Source: Narthecium ossifragum
Lineage: Eukaryota > Streptophyta > Magnoliopsida > Dioscoreales > Nartheciaceae
NCBI GenBank assembly: GCA_963920575.1
Contig: OY986971.1
Location: 23,950,145 to 24,014,144 of the forward strand
Reading direction: 5' to 3'
DNA length: 64,000 bases
In this document: piece after piece, positions 11,509 to 24,400 of the stretch
Numbering within the stretch: position 1 is the first letter of the stretch
How the letters are laid out: each line of letters opens with the position of its first letter
Notes under the pieces: model-generated
What the model was told of the DNA's origin: nothing
The model's input: only the letters and a program-made list of their open reading frames with translations
The model's database searches: none
Position numbers and translations under genes: made by a program

Positions 11509-13773
11509 CCTGCTTTTCTATTAGGCAGACTAAAAATAACTTCCTCACTGCAACAACACATCACTCAAATACTTTGCTCAAATCTAGTAGTTCGTATTGC
11601 AGTGACATTTTCATGTTTTGAAATGTAATCCTCCAGTTCACCAATAGATTGTCCTTTCATAAGTCCTCACTGTTGTACTGATAAAGCCTATGCTAGAGAT
11701 ATGACACTTCTTCCAATTTGATCAACTCAATTTTGCTACTCCACGCGAGGTTACTGCTTTTGATCTTTTTAGCTGCCCCCATTGGTTTCTTCAGAGGAAC
11801 TACACAAATTATCAAATCTACTGACAACAAATAACTTACCCATCGGTAAATCTTGAGAAAAGAATCTGTATTAAGGCATAAAATCAATCATAACAAGAAC
11901 AAACACCTCATTTGTTAGAAATCCTTAATTTATTCCACTGCGAGATTCCTATGCCTTCTCGATTTTACATTATACCAATTCATATGTTCTCAAAGTCTCA
12001 AGACATCCTTTTTATTTAACAACTAAACTGAACTTATTTTCTCCTTGCCATTTTAACATCATATTACTGATTACAGATTGATGTCCTAATTTGACCAAGG
12101 ATTACATACTCATTTGTGACGATCTTGTAGTTAATCATCCTTACTCGTGAATCGTTCCGTACATACAAAGCTCCACAAAAACCAAAACTCTCGTCGGATC
12201 ACTTTAGTCATAATAAATCGATACAAAATCAATCCCCCGTGTTTAAACAAAAGGAATGCAAGCATAAAGGAATATCTATCATGACAAACATCGCCATTCA
12301 TCTAATCTCAATCTAAGCTTTCATATGACGTTAGACGGTTAACTTTAAAACATGGATTTCAATACTTTCATTCATTCCTCTCAATGCCAAACCCACGGTT
12401 TTCACACAGGGGGGCATTGTGCATGCCCCGGTACCTAAAAGAGAAAACCCAGATCGTCCATAACTAAAATGCTAGCACAACTGTGGCAGCTCCATGGCAA
12501 TCCTTGGCTCAATCCTTCTTAGAATTTGATCCACCAAGAAATTTATACCAGGAATATATCAGAATTAGGATCATGCTCCACAATATCATAGAATCTAGTG
12601 ATTAATGTCCGTCCTCCAAATAAAAGAACTCCTAAGAAACTTAAACGCAGCAACTCCTAAGAAACTTCAATGCAGTGTTAGCTTATAGCCCTTTAAACTA
12701 CCTACTACTTATGACCCAATAAGTCAACAAGATAATGTCTTCATCTCTTCCAAACCCTCATACATTTCTAGTTTCATCAAGTATTATTGCTCCCTTTAAT
12801 CAACTACTCAACAAATGTCTTCCATCGAAACATAAATAGTTTAACCAAGTCTAAACTGAAAATGCAGCAGAAAACTAAAGCAGGCAAACTATGGTTGCCC
12901 TTTCCTAAAGCCCAGAGGATGCCTTTATTAATGATGATAATATGAAAATGCAACTCATAACTCGATGTACCAAGAAAACAAGAAAGCATGGCTGCATTTT
13001 TTCACCAACTGCTAGGATTTCGAGTGATATTATTCCTTCCAAGCACATGGTGAGTCTTCGAGAACAAGACTACTAGATCTCTAATCGTCATTGGTCACTA
13101 TTATGAACATGTTCCAGCATCTCCAATTGAAATCAAGAAGAATCAAAGAACAATCTCAAACATTACAACCAGGTAACCGCAGCTATTACAAATGTTTTAG
13201 CCGATTGAAACAAATTTTATCCAACCACATCCCCACCCACCCAGCCCCCACCCCCCCCCCCCCCCCCCCCCAAACCTTTAAGCATCTCAATCGCACAGCT
13301 AATTAAGTCACACAAAGCATAAAATAGATTTATAACAGATAGAGAAAAAAAAATGTCTGCATCAAAACGTGCTATATATCATAACATCGTCCATAAGGCA
13401 TATACATCGTCTCCCATATAAATTAACTAAGAATAGATTTTCCACAAATTACCACCACTTATAGGTATCGTTAAATAACCGCTCCGATCAACAAAATTGC
13501 CCAACACATACGAGCTAAAGTTGCAACATCACAATTTAGGGAATATAACCCTATGCTTTAACCTCCATCCTACAATCATAGAGAGGTAAAGTGAAAGGGA
13601 ACTTGGGTTGTAGTTGTGGAAGGAAAAGAGAGGTTGAGAGGGAAAGAGAGAAAGGAGGAAACAGAGGTAGAAGAAGAGAGCTAAGGGCAGCGGTCGGCAG
13701 CCAGCAAACAAAGAAGATCAGACGCGGCTGTGTGAGTGCTGGAGGGGCTTCCGCCACCAAATCCAACAGAGAA

Positions 13774-13825
<52 letters not shown>

Positions 13826-13948
13826 CAGCGGCAGCTTTACAAAGAACGGCAAAGATCGTGGGGTGGCGAGAAGTGAAGACGGCAGGCAGCGCAGATGGCG
13901 GCAAGAAGATGAGGGTAGAGAAAGATTGAGAGGGAGGAGTTGGCTTAC
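11509..13948. other. Probable YIF1 leader intron / intergenic, no gene
   Basis: AT-rich DNA without family-recognisable coding sequence. It includes a C run (13250-13271), a TA run followed by GA (13781-13825) and an ATGGCAATCCTTGG motif near 12495 like the end of the Mutator-like element. If the 5' exon at 13949 is right, all of this is intron. Confidence 0.4.
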
Positions 13949-14080
13949 TTCGAAGTATAGCCCTCGGCGAGAGAGCTAATGGCGAGACTCACGGACGACG
14001 CGAGGGCGGCGAGGCCGGTGACCTAATTCGACGACGATCTCCCCCGGCAATGTTGGGGGAGAGCGGTTGTTCGTGGCTCG
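13949..14080 (-). other. Putative non-coding first exon / promoter region of YIF1
   Basis: Minus-strand sequence here is GC-rich and CT-rich like a plant 5' UTR and ends in a good donor (TTCGAA|GTAAGCC at 13949/13948). The next acceptor on this strand that leads to a family protein is the YIF1 exon at about 10250. The link is an inference; no transcript evidence is available. Confidence 0.35.
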
Positions 14081-14521
14081 CTACGGCTTCAGGGAAACGT
14101 AAGTTGGAAGGCAACCATTAAACATAAAAGGCCCTCTTAAATTTCCGATTGGAAGATGACTTGGATGAGAAGCAAAAAGTTTCATCGAATACAGTCCAAA
14201 CGTTTTCGAAATTACAAAACCAGTCCTCCAAGTAGAGTTAAAATTTAAAAACCAACTTAGCAAAATAAAAACCAAATTGCCCTTAATTATACACTTTAAT
14301 AGACACAAAATACGTGGGAAAATACGTTACAGGCCATTTGGAGAATGAAATTAGAAATCAAATAGAAAAGATAAAAACAGCTCCTCAAAAAAATGCTAAA
14401 AAACAATTTGATACTCTTTTATTTGTCAATTTATAAAACCACTCGATTCCATCCAGAACCCAAACAACGGGTCAAACTCGACTTTTACTAGATTTGATCG
14501 ATTTTGACAAACTTTGACTCT

Positions 14522-16431
14522 TTTTTTTAGAGTCACGGTTTAGATGCCACTTTTTTCGATGAGTTGAGTCGGAGGATAGAAAGTTTATTTACATAACGTG
14601 GTTTAGGGCAAGAAGCCCATCATCAACTTGCCATACAAAATCGCCGCCGGCATCACGGCACCATCTCACAACCTGGTATGCTTTAACATTAGTAGACCTT
14701 GGAATGTGAATAACCATTACAGACTCAAACTCCAAATATAGCCTCCAAACTGTCTTGGCTAGCTCCTCAGTTTCACTCGACCAAGCTCTCTACCCCAAGA
14801 GAACCTCAACCACCTCCTTCGCATCTGATTCAGTGATTAATCGGTGATCATTTCTTGTTCTTTTCCACTCCAACGCACGGCACACAGCAAGAAATTCCGC
14901 TTCGAATACTGACTGAACCACATGTCACTACTCCAACTGTTGCTTTGTGGTCACCACCCACCTCGCATGAAGCATCCACCTGAATTATCAAAGAACCTTC
15001 GCCTAGTCGCTCCACACTACCGCTAGGAGCCTTCAGCTGAGCCAGAAATTTCTCCGCCAATCATCTTTCCTAACGCGCCACTGTATCCGCAGTTTCACAT
15101 AGCTCCCCAAATACTCTCCCATTTTCTTTCCTTCCAAGTTAACTACACCCCATGGCCTAAGTAGGCTTGAACTTTTCGAACGTCCGACTAGCTTGAGGAC
15201 CACAAGAATGCCATTCTCAAGTTGTCCTGGTTCCAGTTGCAATCACTGACCCCCACCTATTGCAGTAAGAGGTTAACCACCCGTCAAACAAAGTAGCACT
15301 CAAACAGGGCGTGCTCAATCGTCTCCTCCACTCCACATCGCGAGCATCCCCTATCACCAGATTAGCAAATACGCCACAAGCTCTCCCTGATTGCAAACTT
15401 TCCCCGCATTGCTTTCCACAAAAACTGGCTAATTCGAGGCCCAACCGTCAACCGCCAAAGGCATGACCAGGTAAAGTGTTCTGTTGTTGCAGGTCTCCAA
15501 CTAAGTCGCTGAAGCAAAAGCAAGTAGGCTGAAGACGAGCTAACAACATCATTCCTACTGAATTCCCATGTCGCCTTGCCACCAGTCCCCACGGCTCCAA
15601 CAGGGATTTCGGTGATAGCTTTGGCAAGCTCTGGGTGGAAAAGATCATGCAGCAACATGGTATTCCATCCATCACCCGATTGCAGATCTCCGACAATGAT
15701 GTCTCCCACTCGAGAGTTGATGAGGCTAGGCACGTTGCTGAGAGCCTCGTCCATGACCCAACTATCCCGGAGTACACTAATCTGGCTTCCTCTCCCAGGA
15801 CGCCATCTGAGGCCCATCCTGAGATCGTCAACGGCGTCACAAATCATCTGCCAATGCTTGAAAGGTGATATGGTGTTGCCGCGAGTCGGTAGCACCCCAT
15901 ACCACCTAAACTTAGCACGCGCTAGCCTTGACCAAACTGAATCTTGATATGAAATGAAGATCGTTGCCCTCTTGGCCTTGAGCGCCCTCTGCCATATTGC
16001 ATAGTTCATGATCCCAAATCCTCTCCACTCCTTCGGCTTGCACACATCGCACCAAGCCACTACATTAAGTCCTGCTCGCTTTCCTTGCCACAAGAAACTC
16101 CGACACAAGCCTTCCAAGATGTTGATCACAGAAACAGGAAGAACAGAGGTGGTCATCGAATGAACAAGGATGCCCTGCAAAATCGACTTCACCAGTGTGA
16201 CCCGACCAGCTTCATATAGTTTATGGTCTTGTCATGACATGATTCTGTTAGACATATTCTCAACCAATGATGCAAAGTCAATGACCCGGAGCTTCTTCGA
16301 GCTGAGAGGTGAACCAAGGTATTGCCAGCCCTCTTTTTTCTCCCCAACTTCCAAGATCCCACGGATGGTGATATGTTAGCACTTGTCAATTGTCCTAGAA
16401 AATCTCATGCTGCTCTTGCTAGGGTTCATTT
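14522..16431 (-). pseudogene. LINE reverse-transcriptase C-terminus, zf-RVT and RNase H, decayed
   Basis: The minus strand encodes the end of a plant LINE ORF2: the RT thumb region (MNPSKSS near the LTR junction, then SVINILEGLCRSFLWQGK around 16090), a long connection with GLRWRPGRGSQISVLRDSWV (about 15780), a zf-RVT domain (WRLTVGPRISQFLWKAMRGK, then CSRCGVEETIEHALFEC) and a degenerate RNase H (IIQVDASCE near 14960). Several stops and frameshifts fall after 15362. An AATAAA-like site near 14585 and an A run ending near 14522 on this strand suggest the LINE tail. About 30 bp of the same reading continue at 18587-18615 on the far side of the solo LTR, showing that the LTR split the LINE. Confidence 0.85.
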
Positions 16432-18581
16432 TGTCGCGCCCCGACCCGCAGGGCGCGACCGGGCAGGGGGCGCGAGGGGGAGAAACCTACAACTACAGCC
16501 TCAACTGGCGGAAACAGTTGAGACTAAAGCCCAGCTGGCGGAAACAGCTGGACGGCACAGAGAAAGAGCGGAAGCAAGCTAACTAAACAACTATTAACAT
16601 TTATTACAAACCAGCAATAAAAAGTTAACAGGGTTTAGTACAACAGCTACAAGGGATCACAATCCCCAAAAAGAAACCACAACACCCACCGGGGTCTCCG
16701 CGAACGCACAGACGAACCCATCCTGACCCTCAGACATGATCAGGATCCGGAGCGCTGCCTCGAGACGACCGAGGGGGGTAACACTGGGACAGAGCGGCCA
16801 CCTGCACCTGTAACAAACACAGTCCAGGTAGGCATGAGCAACAGCTCAGCAGGGTCCTACTCTACAACTCCCACAAACAAAGGTAAAGCAACCGGACACA
16901 CTCTGATGCCAAGTACCGAGGCTTGCCAAGGATCCCACAATCCCATCAATAACCCGAAGGGTTCCTGTCCTAGGTGCGTATCTCCGATAACGCCACTGCT
17001 CAGGGGTGGGCAACTCCGACATTCCCTGACGCAGGGTGGACACGACGCAACCAGTAGGACCCCTTCTCCAAGCGGGATCTCCGCACTTGACGGAACAACC
17101 GAAGTTAAGACTACCATCACTCGGTACTCCAAGCAGCAGAGTCAACACCCACCCAACCTACCCTAGCATGCCTAATGCACAGGTAAACAGGGCAGGATAG
17201 ATATGGTAAAGCTGTAAACAACCAACACAGCAAGGGCACACCTTCGGCCCATTTATTCTAAACACTCCCGAGGGTCATGACTCCCTCGGTTCACCACAAA
17301 GCGGTAAGGGCATACTGTCATCCCATTTATTCTACACAACCCGAGATGCATCACTCTCTCGGTTCAACCACAAAGCGATAAGCATACATGCATAGCTCAT
17401 TACAGGATAAACCCCGAGGGTAAAACCGTAAAAACCACTTGCATGCGAAGCCCCGCGGGCAAAACAGCACTTAAAGCAAGTAAAACCCTCTCTGCACCGA
17501 AAGAGATCGATCTCTTCTTCGAGGCTAGAAGCACCCGTCCTGGTCACCCCCAACAAGATCGATCTCCACCCATATGAAGATCGATCTTTTAGGTGACCCA
17601 CGACGCACAGGCGCCAGCCGCCAAGAGATCGATCTTCCTCCCAGGGAAATCGCTCTCACTCGGGCGGGTTGGGCCACCCCGACCAAGATCGATCTCTTCC
17701 CAAGAAATCGATCATGATTGGGTTCACGCCGGCGGCCGGACGGCGAGGAACACCGCCGGAAACCGCCACCATACCTCACCAAACTAGGTGAGCTGGTAGA
17801 TCTCAGTGCCACGAAGCTACTCATGGCTTCAAAACCGGGAAAGAATAACTCCACAAGGAGATCTAACAAGAAATCAAAACCGGATTTAAAACCCTCAAAC
17901 AGCCGGAGTTTTAGAAGAAGAACCCTACCTCTTCAACGCAGCTTCGATCCACAAGTCCTACCCCAGGACCTTCCTCGCCTTGCCACGAACCCAACGAGCC
18001 TTCAAGCTCCCGGAAAGGTGGTCGGAGGAGGAAGAACGGCGAGCGAAAGCTCTCAGCCGGAACAGGGGAAAACAGAGCCGCGAGGAAGAAGAAGAGAAGA
18101 AGAAGAAGAAAGGAAGAGGGAAAGGGGCGGGTAAGGCCGGGGGAAAGCCGGCTAAAGCGGGGAAAAGCTGGGGGAGGGGAGGGAAAGTCTTCCCTCCCCT
18201 GACAGGGGAAGCGACGGCCACCGCGGTGGCCGTCCTTCGAAAGCCACCGACAGAGACTTCCAGGCACAGGGAGATCGATCTCCATGGACATGGAGATCGA
18301 TCTTCCTCGCCCAGAACGGCGACCACTAGGCACAGAGAGATCGATCTTCACCCCCATGGAGATCGATCTCCCTTGCCCAAAACGGAAATCTTGGGCTGAG
18401 ACACAAGCCCAAGCACAGGACTACCGAACCAGGGTCCACCTAACCTTTCTAAGCAAAAACAAGCATCAACCAAGTTCTGTGTGTGCACAGCCAGTGTGAA
18501 ACAACCGCCAAGGCGCAATTTCCCCAAATTACCCTTGGGGTCACAACAAGCCAAAAGGAAAAAGAGGGGCAGGTCCTCACA
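16432..18581 (-). mobile_element. Solo LTR of a gypsy-type element inserted in the LINE
   Basis: On the minus strand it starts TGTGAGGACCTGCCCCTC and ends CGGGGCGCGACA. The 5-bp target duplication CATTT lies at 16427-16431 and 18582-18586. Ends match the other TGTGAGG...ACA LTRs here. No internal domain follows on either side, so it is a solo LTR, probably left by recombination between two LTRs. It carries GATCGATC pairs at 17505-18372. Confidence 0.88.
17505..18372. repeat. Paired GATCGATC palindromes in the solo LTR
   Basis: GATCGATC or one-base variants start at 17557/17579, 17627/17648, 17687/17706, 18273/18295 and 18339/18361, plus a single copy near 17506. Partners in a pair are 19-22 bp apart. 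Arms are mostly A/G on the left and T/C on the right (AGATCGATCT), giving 10-14 bp palindromes. The groups are separated by about 550 bp of GC-rich LTR. Confidence 0.85.
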
Positions 18582-18623
18582 CATTTCAAGCCCATTCAAT
18601 ACATGGAACAATGTAAACTTTAA

Positions 18624-18850
18624 CCTAATGCTCTCTCTCTTCTTTCAATCAGTTGCATGCAATGGACTAATTCTTCTTTGCTCTCTCCTAATGCTCTCTC
18701 TCTTCTTTCAATCAGTTGCATGCAATGGACTAATTCTCTCTTGGTTTAGATGCCACTTGGTTTTATCTCTCTCTCCTCCCTTCTTTGCTCTCTCGTAATG
18801 CTCTCCTCTTTCAAACAGTTGCATGCAAGGGACTAATTCTTCTTCCAAGA
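18624..18850. repeat. 63-bp tandem repeat, three copies
   Basis: Units containing TTGCATGCAATGGACTAATT begin at about 18624 and 18687 (period 63) and, after an unrelated-looking stretch of about 45 bp, near 18794 with a few changes. Units are rich in CTCTCT. Confidence 0.8.
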
Positions 18851-19285
18851 ACTCACGTTGGATCAAAGAATCGTGCAAAAAAAGTATTAAGCACAAAAAA
18901 GAAGCGCATAAATGCCAAAAAATTGCTTATCGTTTCAATCAGACTTCTTGCATAATTCTAAATATGGTGTAATTAGATTTTAGACGCACCCAAATTATCC
19001 AAGAATGATATCTAAACAATCAGATTTCTTTTTGGGACATATACGCAAAAAAAAAACTACATGAAAATAATTATGAAGACAAAAATGTGACTTAACCCAG
19101 AAATCAAGACCCGGCCTTGTCTATCTTTCCCATAAATGTGACTCAACCCAACTCATCAATCAAATCATACACTATCCTGTATGCATAATAGACTCCCCTA
19201 TTCTTCTTTCATGAACGTTAGATAACTACGGGGAGTATACATACAACTATACAAGATACAACACCGGCTTCAGTCTCTAATCTCC
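18851..19285. other. No gene recognised
   Basis: AT-rich DNA downstream (3') of the minus-strand gene at 19286; nothing further supported. Confidence 0.4.
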
Positions 19286-20061
19286 TCAACTAATAACGAT
19301 TTCCGTAGTAGAACCGCATGGGCACTTGAAGCATACCTTCGTCGTCTTCCTCGCCGCCTCCGCCTCGAATAGATCGCCCTGCAAAAGAATTAATCATCAT
19401 GATGAGTTAATTAGATAATTTCGCTATAGAATTAATCATCATGATTCATTCAAGATAGGAGCAAAACCTTGAGCTTGGTCTTCATCTTTTTATCGGGCGA
19501 GTTGGAGCGGACGCCGTCGGAGGTGTCTGAGTCCGGAGATCCGACGGAACGGATCGGAGTTGCTTCAGGAGCGGTGGAAGAAGAGGGGGATCGATTGGGG
19601 AGATCGGGATCTTGGTCCCCGATTGGACGGCCGAGAGAGGAGGCGGAACCCGGGGAGGGGAGCGGCGGGGGAGGAGGCGGCTGGTGGTGGGCGGCGGGAC
19701 TGATCGGACCGGGTTCAGGAGGTTTGCAAGAACGCGGCGGCCGATTGAGAAGATCGGCGTCCTTGCTCCCGATTGAAGGGCCGAGAGAGGCGGAGCACGG
19801 GGAGGGGAGCGACGGAGGAGGAGGCAGGCGCTGGTGGGTGGCAGCGGAGATAGGGATTCCGGCGGCGGCGGAGACATCCTCATCCTGCGACGAGGTGGCG
19901 GCAGCGGAGGGCATCGGCATCGGTTCGGACAAGGATCTTGCGAATTTGGCCGGTGACGGCGTCCCTTGGCGTGGCGCCGGGCAGGAGGCCCAGCGCTCCA
20001 GCGCAGCCGGTCTCGGCCGCTTGTTCCCGCAGCAGGGGCACGGATCTCGGTACCCCACCAT
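19286..20061 (-). CDS. Unrecognised proline/serine-rich protein with Cys motifs at both ends
   Basis: Two exons, 20061-19468 and 19378-19286, joined by a short GT-AG intron in phase 0, would give 228 aa. The N-terminus has a cysteine cluster and basic stretch (DPCPCCGNKRPRP); the C-terminal exon adds another (KTTKVCFKCPCGSTTEIVIS). The middle is low-complexity, with an internal duplication of about 48 residues (about 72-118 and 119-166: PPPPSLPSPCSAS / PPPPPLPSPGSAS, then SKDADLLNRPP / DQDPDLPNRSP). A TATA box sits about 130 bp upstream. I do not recognise the family and propose no function. The plus strand has a similar-length open frame, a GC-rich shadow. Which strand is coding is supported by the splice junction and by cysteine motifs on the minus strand. 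Confidence 0.6.
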
Positions 20062-20192
20062 CTCGGTCTCTCTTTTTCTCTCTCTCTCTTGCAGGGATCT
20101 TTCCTCTTCAGGTTTCTCTCTCTAGGATTTGGAATTTTGGATGGAGGTTTCGCGGGATGAGATTTGGAGCTGGGGGTGAAGGAAGGAGCGGG

Positions 20193-20199
20193 ATTTATA
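20193..20199 (-). promoter_or_regulatory. TATA box of the 19286-20061 gene
   Basis: TATAAAT on the minus strand about 132 bp before the ATG, followed by a CT-rich leader (20060-20125). Position and context fit a plant promoter. Confidence 0.5.
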
Positions 20200-20378
20200 C
20201 AAGTTTCTCTGAAGCCGCGTTTGAACCTCGAGTTTAAATTGATGCAGTCCACTTCCGAGGCTTAACCGCTTAATTATGATTCTTAACCAATTCTGTCTGT
20301 AAAAGTAGCTTACATTTAGAGGGATAGGATATTTAATTTTTACATCATGATATTTTTTGAAAATGACCCCAGCCTTAA

Positions 20379-20703
20379 GGGCCGTTTGGTATGGAGTTAG
20401 AAAAAATGAGGTTAAGAGGGAATAGGATTAGAAAAAATGGGGTTAAGGAATGGGGATAGAAAAAAATAAAGTAATAGTGGTAGATGAAATGGAGCTAAAC
20501 TAATAATTATTACTTTTGATGTTTGAAATAGGAATGAGGATAATGCCCTGTTTGACAGCCAACTGCTAACGGGTGTGGGAGGCCAACGAAGGTGGAGAAG
20601 GGATTTTGCGGTGGGCCCAGGGTTACCAACGAAGGTAAGCTAACGACGTCGCCAAACAGGGTGTAAGGAAGGTTATTCCACTTAACTCCATACCAAACAG
20701 GGC
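20379..20703. mobile_element. Tourist-like (PIF/Harbinger) MITE
   Basis: Terminal inverted repeats GGGCCGTTTGGTATGGAGTTA and GCCCTGTTTGGTATGGAGTTA (right end, complement), flanked by TAA at 20376-20378 and 20704-20706. The 3-bp TAA/TTA duplication is the Harbinger signature. It has no coding capacity and contains a second MITE. Confidence 0.8.
20544..20663. mobile_element. Smaller Harbinger-type MITE nested in the first
   Basis: Ends TGCCCTGTTTGACAGC and, on the right, complement of CGTCGCCAAACAGGGTG; flanked by TAA at 20541-20543 and 20664-20666. Internal GCTAACGG and CCAACGAAGGT motifs recur in the 39457-39638 element, so the two are relatives. Confidence 0.7.
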
Positions 20704-20706
20704 TAA

Positions 20707-21473
20707 GAGCTGTATTGTGAAAAACGCTCGTCCTATGTTTTAGGATGACTGACACTACCTTGTGATCTAGATATTGTTCTCTATTCAATCTTCATTGGTG
20801 ATGTGCCTGGTACGTTCTTGAATCCTTTATAGAGGAGACACTTTTTATGTGCTTGTCTGAAGGTAATTCCTTTGAATCATCATGTTCAAAGACTCCAATT
20901 CCCTTATGTCTGTTACCGGCATATTATCTTTGAGCAGTCATTTGGTACAAATGGAGCTGCTTGGTTTGCTGCATCACTGATTCACTGATGGATGCCTGCC
21001 AGATGCAACATGCGCATAATGCACCCACATTTATTGCTAAAACAAATCCTCAGACAAAGCTGGCCAAAACAACCATAATACATAAATAAAACATCGGATA
21101 CTACTGCAAATCTGCGATGATTACCCCACGCAGCACGGCGCAAACGCTAGATATTCCTCGATTCTCCAGCTAAATTGAGTTGGAAGCAAACTTTTACTTT
21201 CACAACCATCAGAGAAGCTATAAATGCAATCTTTTATAACTAAATGATCTAAACACCACATATATAGTCAATATCAGTATCAGATTGTACTAGAACACAT
21301 CGCAGTCTGTTCTGAAGCTAATATCAGATCCTACATTAATTACAGTAATGATAGCAGCATAGACGTAAATGCATGGCAGACACGAAAAGATATATACAGC
21401 CCAGTCAGTTAGGACACAACACAGCAAAGCTAGAGGAAACTCATCAGCATCATTTTGAGTAGGCATGAGTGTG
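20707..21473. other. 3' flank of the CAMTA gene
   Basis: AT-rich; probably includes the CAMTA 3' UTR next to 21474. No other gene seen. Confidence 0.4.
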
Positions 21474-24400
21474 TTAGTCTTCCCAGAGCTCCTCAAGTTC
21501 CATCATGAAATCGGTATCAACAACCTCTTCGTTTATAGCATCATCCCGCATCACCTGTGGAAGTCCATAAAGTCGGGAATAAACTCCACGAAGTCAAAAA
21601 AACTAGAAAGGAATCTAAATAAATAGATAAGGTTTAAGCAGTTGTCTTGTAAAGCATGAACATTAGTTTTGCTGCTTTTTCTGACCAATTGATACCGCAA
21701 AAGTCACTTTAGATCTCAGTTATTTACAACTAAATTTGCAGGTTTCAGATTTTAATACACAACAATATTGATCCTGAAACTAAACAGTACAAATATCAAA
21801 AGGAAGCCTACTTTTTTAAAAAGAGTTAACTGAAAAAATTGCCATGAACTAGATCCGATGAGCATATTTCGAATGTGAGCTTCGTCATACGAAAAAATAG
21901 GCCCCCAGATAAAAGCAGCCGAAAGGCAGGAGTGCACATTCCCATACCTGTAGGGCTCTATAGATCGCCATATCATCTGGTAACCACAATAGAAATTGAG
22001 CAAAGCTATACGTAGATTTAAAGTTAATGGTACCATCATCTATGGCATAGCAAAAGCTACAGAATTCAAAACCAGAAATATAAAGTTGAACTAATTACTA
22101 ACAAGATTAATATTCTGTAAGTGCTTGCAAAGCTCAGTACCCGTGTATTGGATCATTGGAAGCCCAGTAATCAGATGCTAATGGTTCTTTAAACAGCACC
22201 CGGGCCATAGATTCACGATATCAACCCAGCAAAACGTTTTCAATATGGGCTATGTGACACTCAGCTGGAACCGCTTTTTGCTTATTTAAAGCTTCGATTA
22301 CTGGGTATCTTAAGTGAATGATCAAGAACGAGAACCAGTTACTAATCCTATACTGCAGCAAAAACCAAAGCCCAAGACATACGGAACCGAAAGCATATAC
22401 CATCCCTTCCAAATTTGCAACACAAACAATGTGGGAAAAAAACACAAATAACTAAACACAGGTTGGTGACTATAGAATACTTAAGAAGAACAGAAAAATT
22501 ACCTTTGAGGCCTGTAGTTCTGTGACAATATTCAGCAACCTCCGATACTGATCTCTTGCCTCTGGATACTGAACCATAGACTTTACGCGAGCAAGTGCTT
22601 TCTCTAACCTAGCCTCAGTCTGTTTTCTTCCTTCTTTCAAGAAGTCATAATCCTCTTTCGGTGCCTGAGTACTCACCGTAGGGCCTTCAAGTAATCCTTC
22701 TGACCGAAATCCACGTAAACCACTTCCTTTCCGCCTCCAACGTAATATTACCTTCTCCACAATTCCTACTGACCACACGATCTTTTTGTAATGCTTCCTC
22801 ACTTGATGGCCTCTGACATGAGCCTGGTCATCACCAGAAACAAGAACTTGGAACCACAGGCCAGCAGGAGAACAAAATTATATAAAACTTTGTTGATCAT
22901 TGTTACAAATTCAGCAAGCATATTGTGACAGCATTAATGCATGAGGTAGACCGGAAAAGTGGACAACATCAGATTTGTGCAAACTGTTGTCACAGGTTTC
23001 AAGCCAAAAGTTCTTAAACTAGCGAATTGTCACAAGATGGATTCAGATTGTTGCACAAATAGAGTACAAATTATTATTCTAACCTAAAGAATCCGAAGGC
23101 GTGAATGCATGGTCTAATAAGGATATATGTCTATATTATGAATACGAAAGATGCCAGTAAGCTGAAGAACAATATAATGCTCCACCAATAAACAAGATGC
23201 TAAAACAACCGTAGCCCATAAAACAGCAATAAGATAACAAGCTTATCTAGGCCAACTAAATGACTAAACTGTATTGTCATGAATTTGGAGAGTTGCAAGT
23301 GTATAGAAGCAAAAAGTTTCAACAATAAGGGAAAGATGAACAGGAGTTATCTGGTGGCAAGTCCCCCCCTACTGGATAGGAATAGTCAATTAGAACAATA
23401 CTAGTTCCACAAGCGTATATGGAGGGAGGTCATCCAGAAGTTGCACGGACCAGACATCATATGCCCCCAGCTAGTGATACAGAGTAACACAGATGGGCAC
23501 CATAAAATGTGCAGTTCTCGTGTCATGTGAAAGGCATCCATCCACATTTGCATGCAAAACTTGCAGATTAAACAGTGCATTTTCAGAAGTTCGAATAGAT
23601 CATTGTCAGAGCACTTTAAATAAACTGAAAGTAATTCTCATTGACAGCTTTACAACAAAATCAGAAAGTCAACATACCTGAATCTTTACTATTCTTTGGC
23701 GAATTATCAAGAACTCTTTTCTCCCTTTCCATCCTCGAAACTTGTTCTGTATGCGTGATGCAGCAACATGAGCAGCCGAATCATGCTGCCCTGCTTTAGA
23801 CATTCTGGTAGACTTGACTAATATAGCACGCTCATCAGGTATACCAGACTTAGCATTACCATACTCAATCTGTTTTTTCCTTTGGAAAGACTGCATCCTA
23901 AACACTTGGTGAATGCGGGCTGCAGCTTGAGCAGCATTACGAACGGCACTCAATGAGTCTTTCAAGGAAAGTCCATCTTGCCCATCCCCGTACGTGCCCT
24001 GCAGTGCACTCTGTTCTGCAAGATATTCAATACCTTCCACACCAGAAACTTCCCCTGCATCAATCCCCCTTGGGTCCTTTAATGTAAGGGTCGATAGATG
24101 GGAAGTTAGAGATGATTCGGCCAAGAAACCGGCAATCCCCTTGTGCCCATTTCCAGATGCCAGATCAGCAGGTGTTCTTCCAGAAGGGGATTCAGGAGTT
24201 GGATCTGTTAGTGCTCCAGGAGATGCACCATGGGAAACTAGATAGACAACTGTCCGTTCTCTGAAACCAGAAGAATTCAAGCACGCCCTAATCATTAACT
24301 TTTACAGGAAATATGGAGAGAGGTATAATCATTCAAGTAAAAAGATTCATACCTGCCACAAGAAGCAGCCCAGTGAAGGGCAGTCCACCCACGGACATCT

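Noticed and set aside
13591..13929. 112-codon Arg/Glu-rich frame near 13.6-13.9 kb
   Set aside because: It spans TA and GA microsatellites; more likely leader-intron sequence of the YIF1 gene.
17718..18399. Overlapping Lys/Arg/Glu-rich and Ser/Pro-rich frames
   Set aside because: They lie wholly within a solo LTR and reflect AAGAAG-type and GATCGATC repeats.
19469..20125. 218-codon plus-strand open frame
   Set aside because: Glycine-rich shadow of the minus-strand gene; the minus strand has Cys motifs, a spliced last exon and a TATA box.
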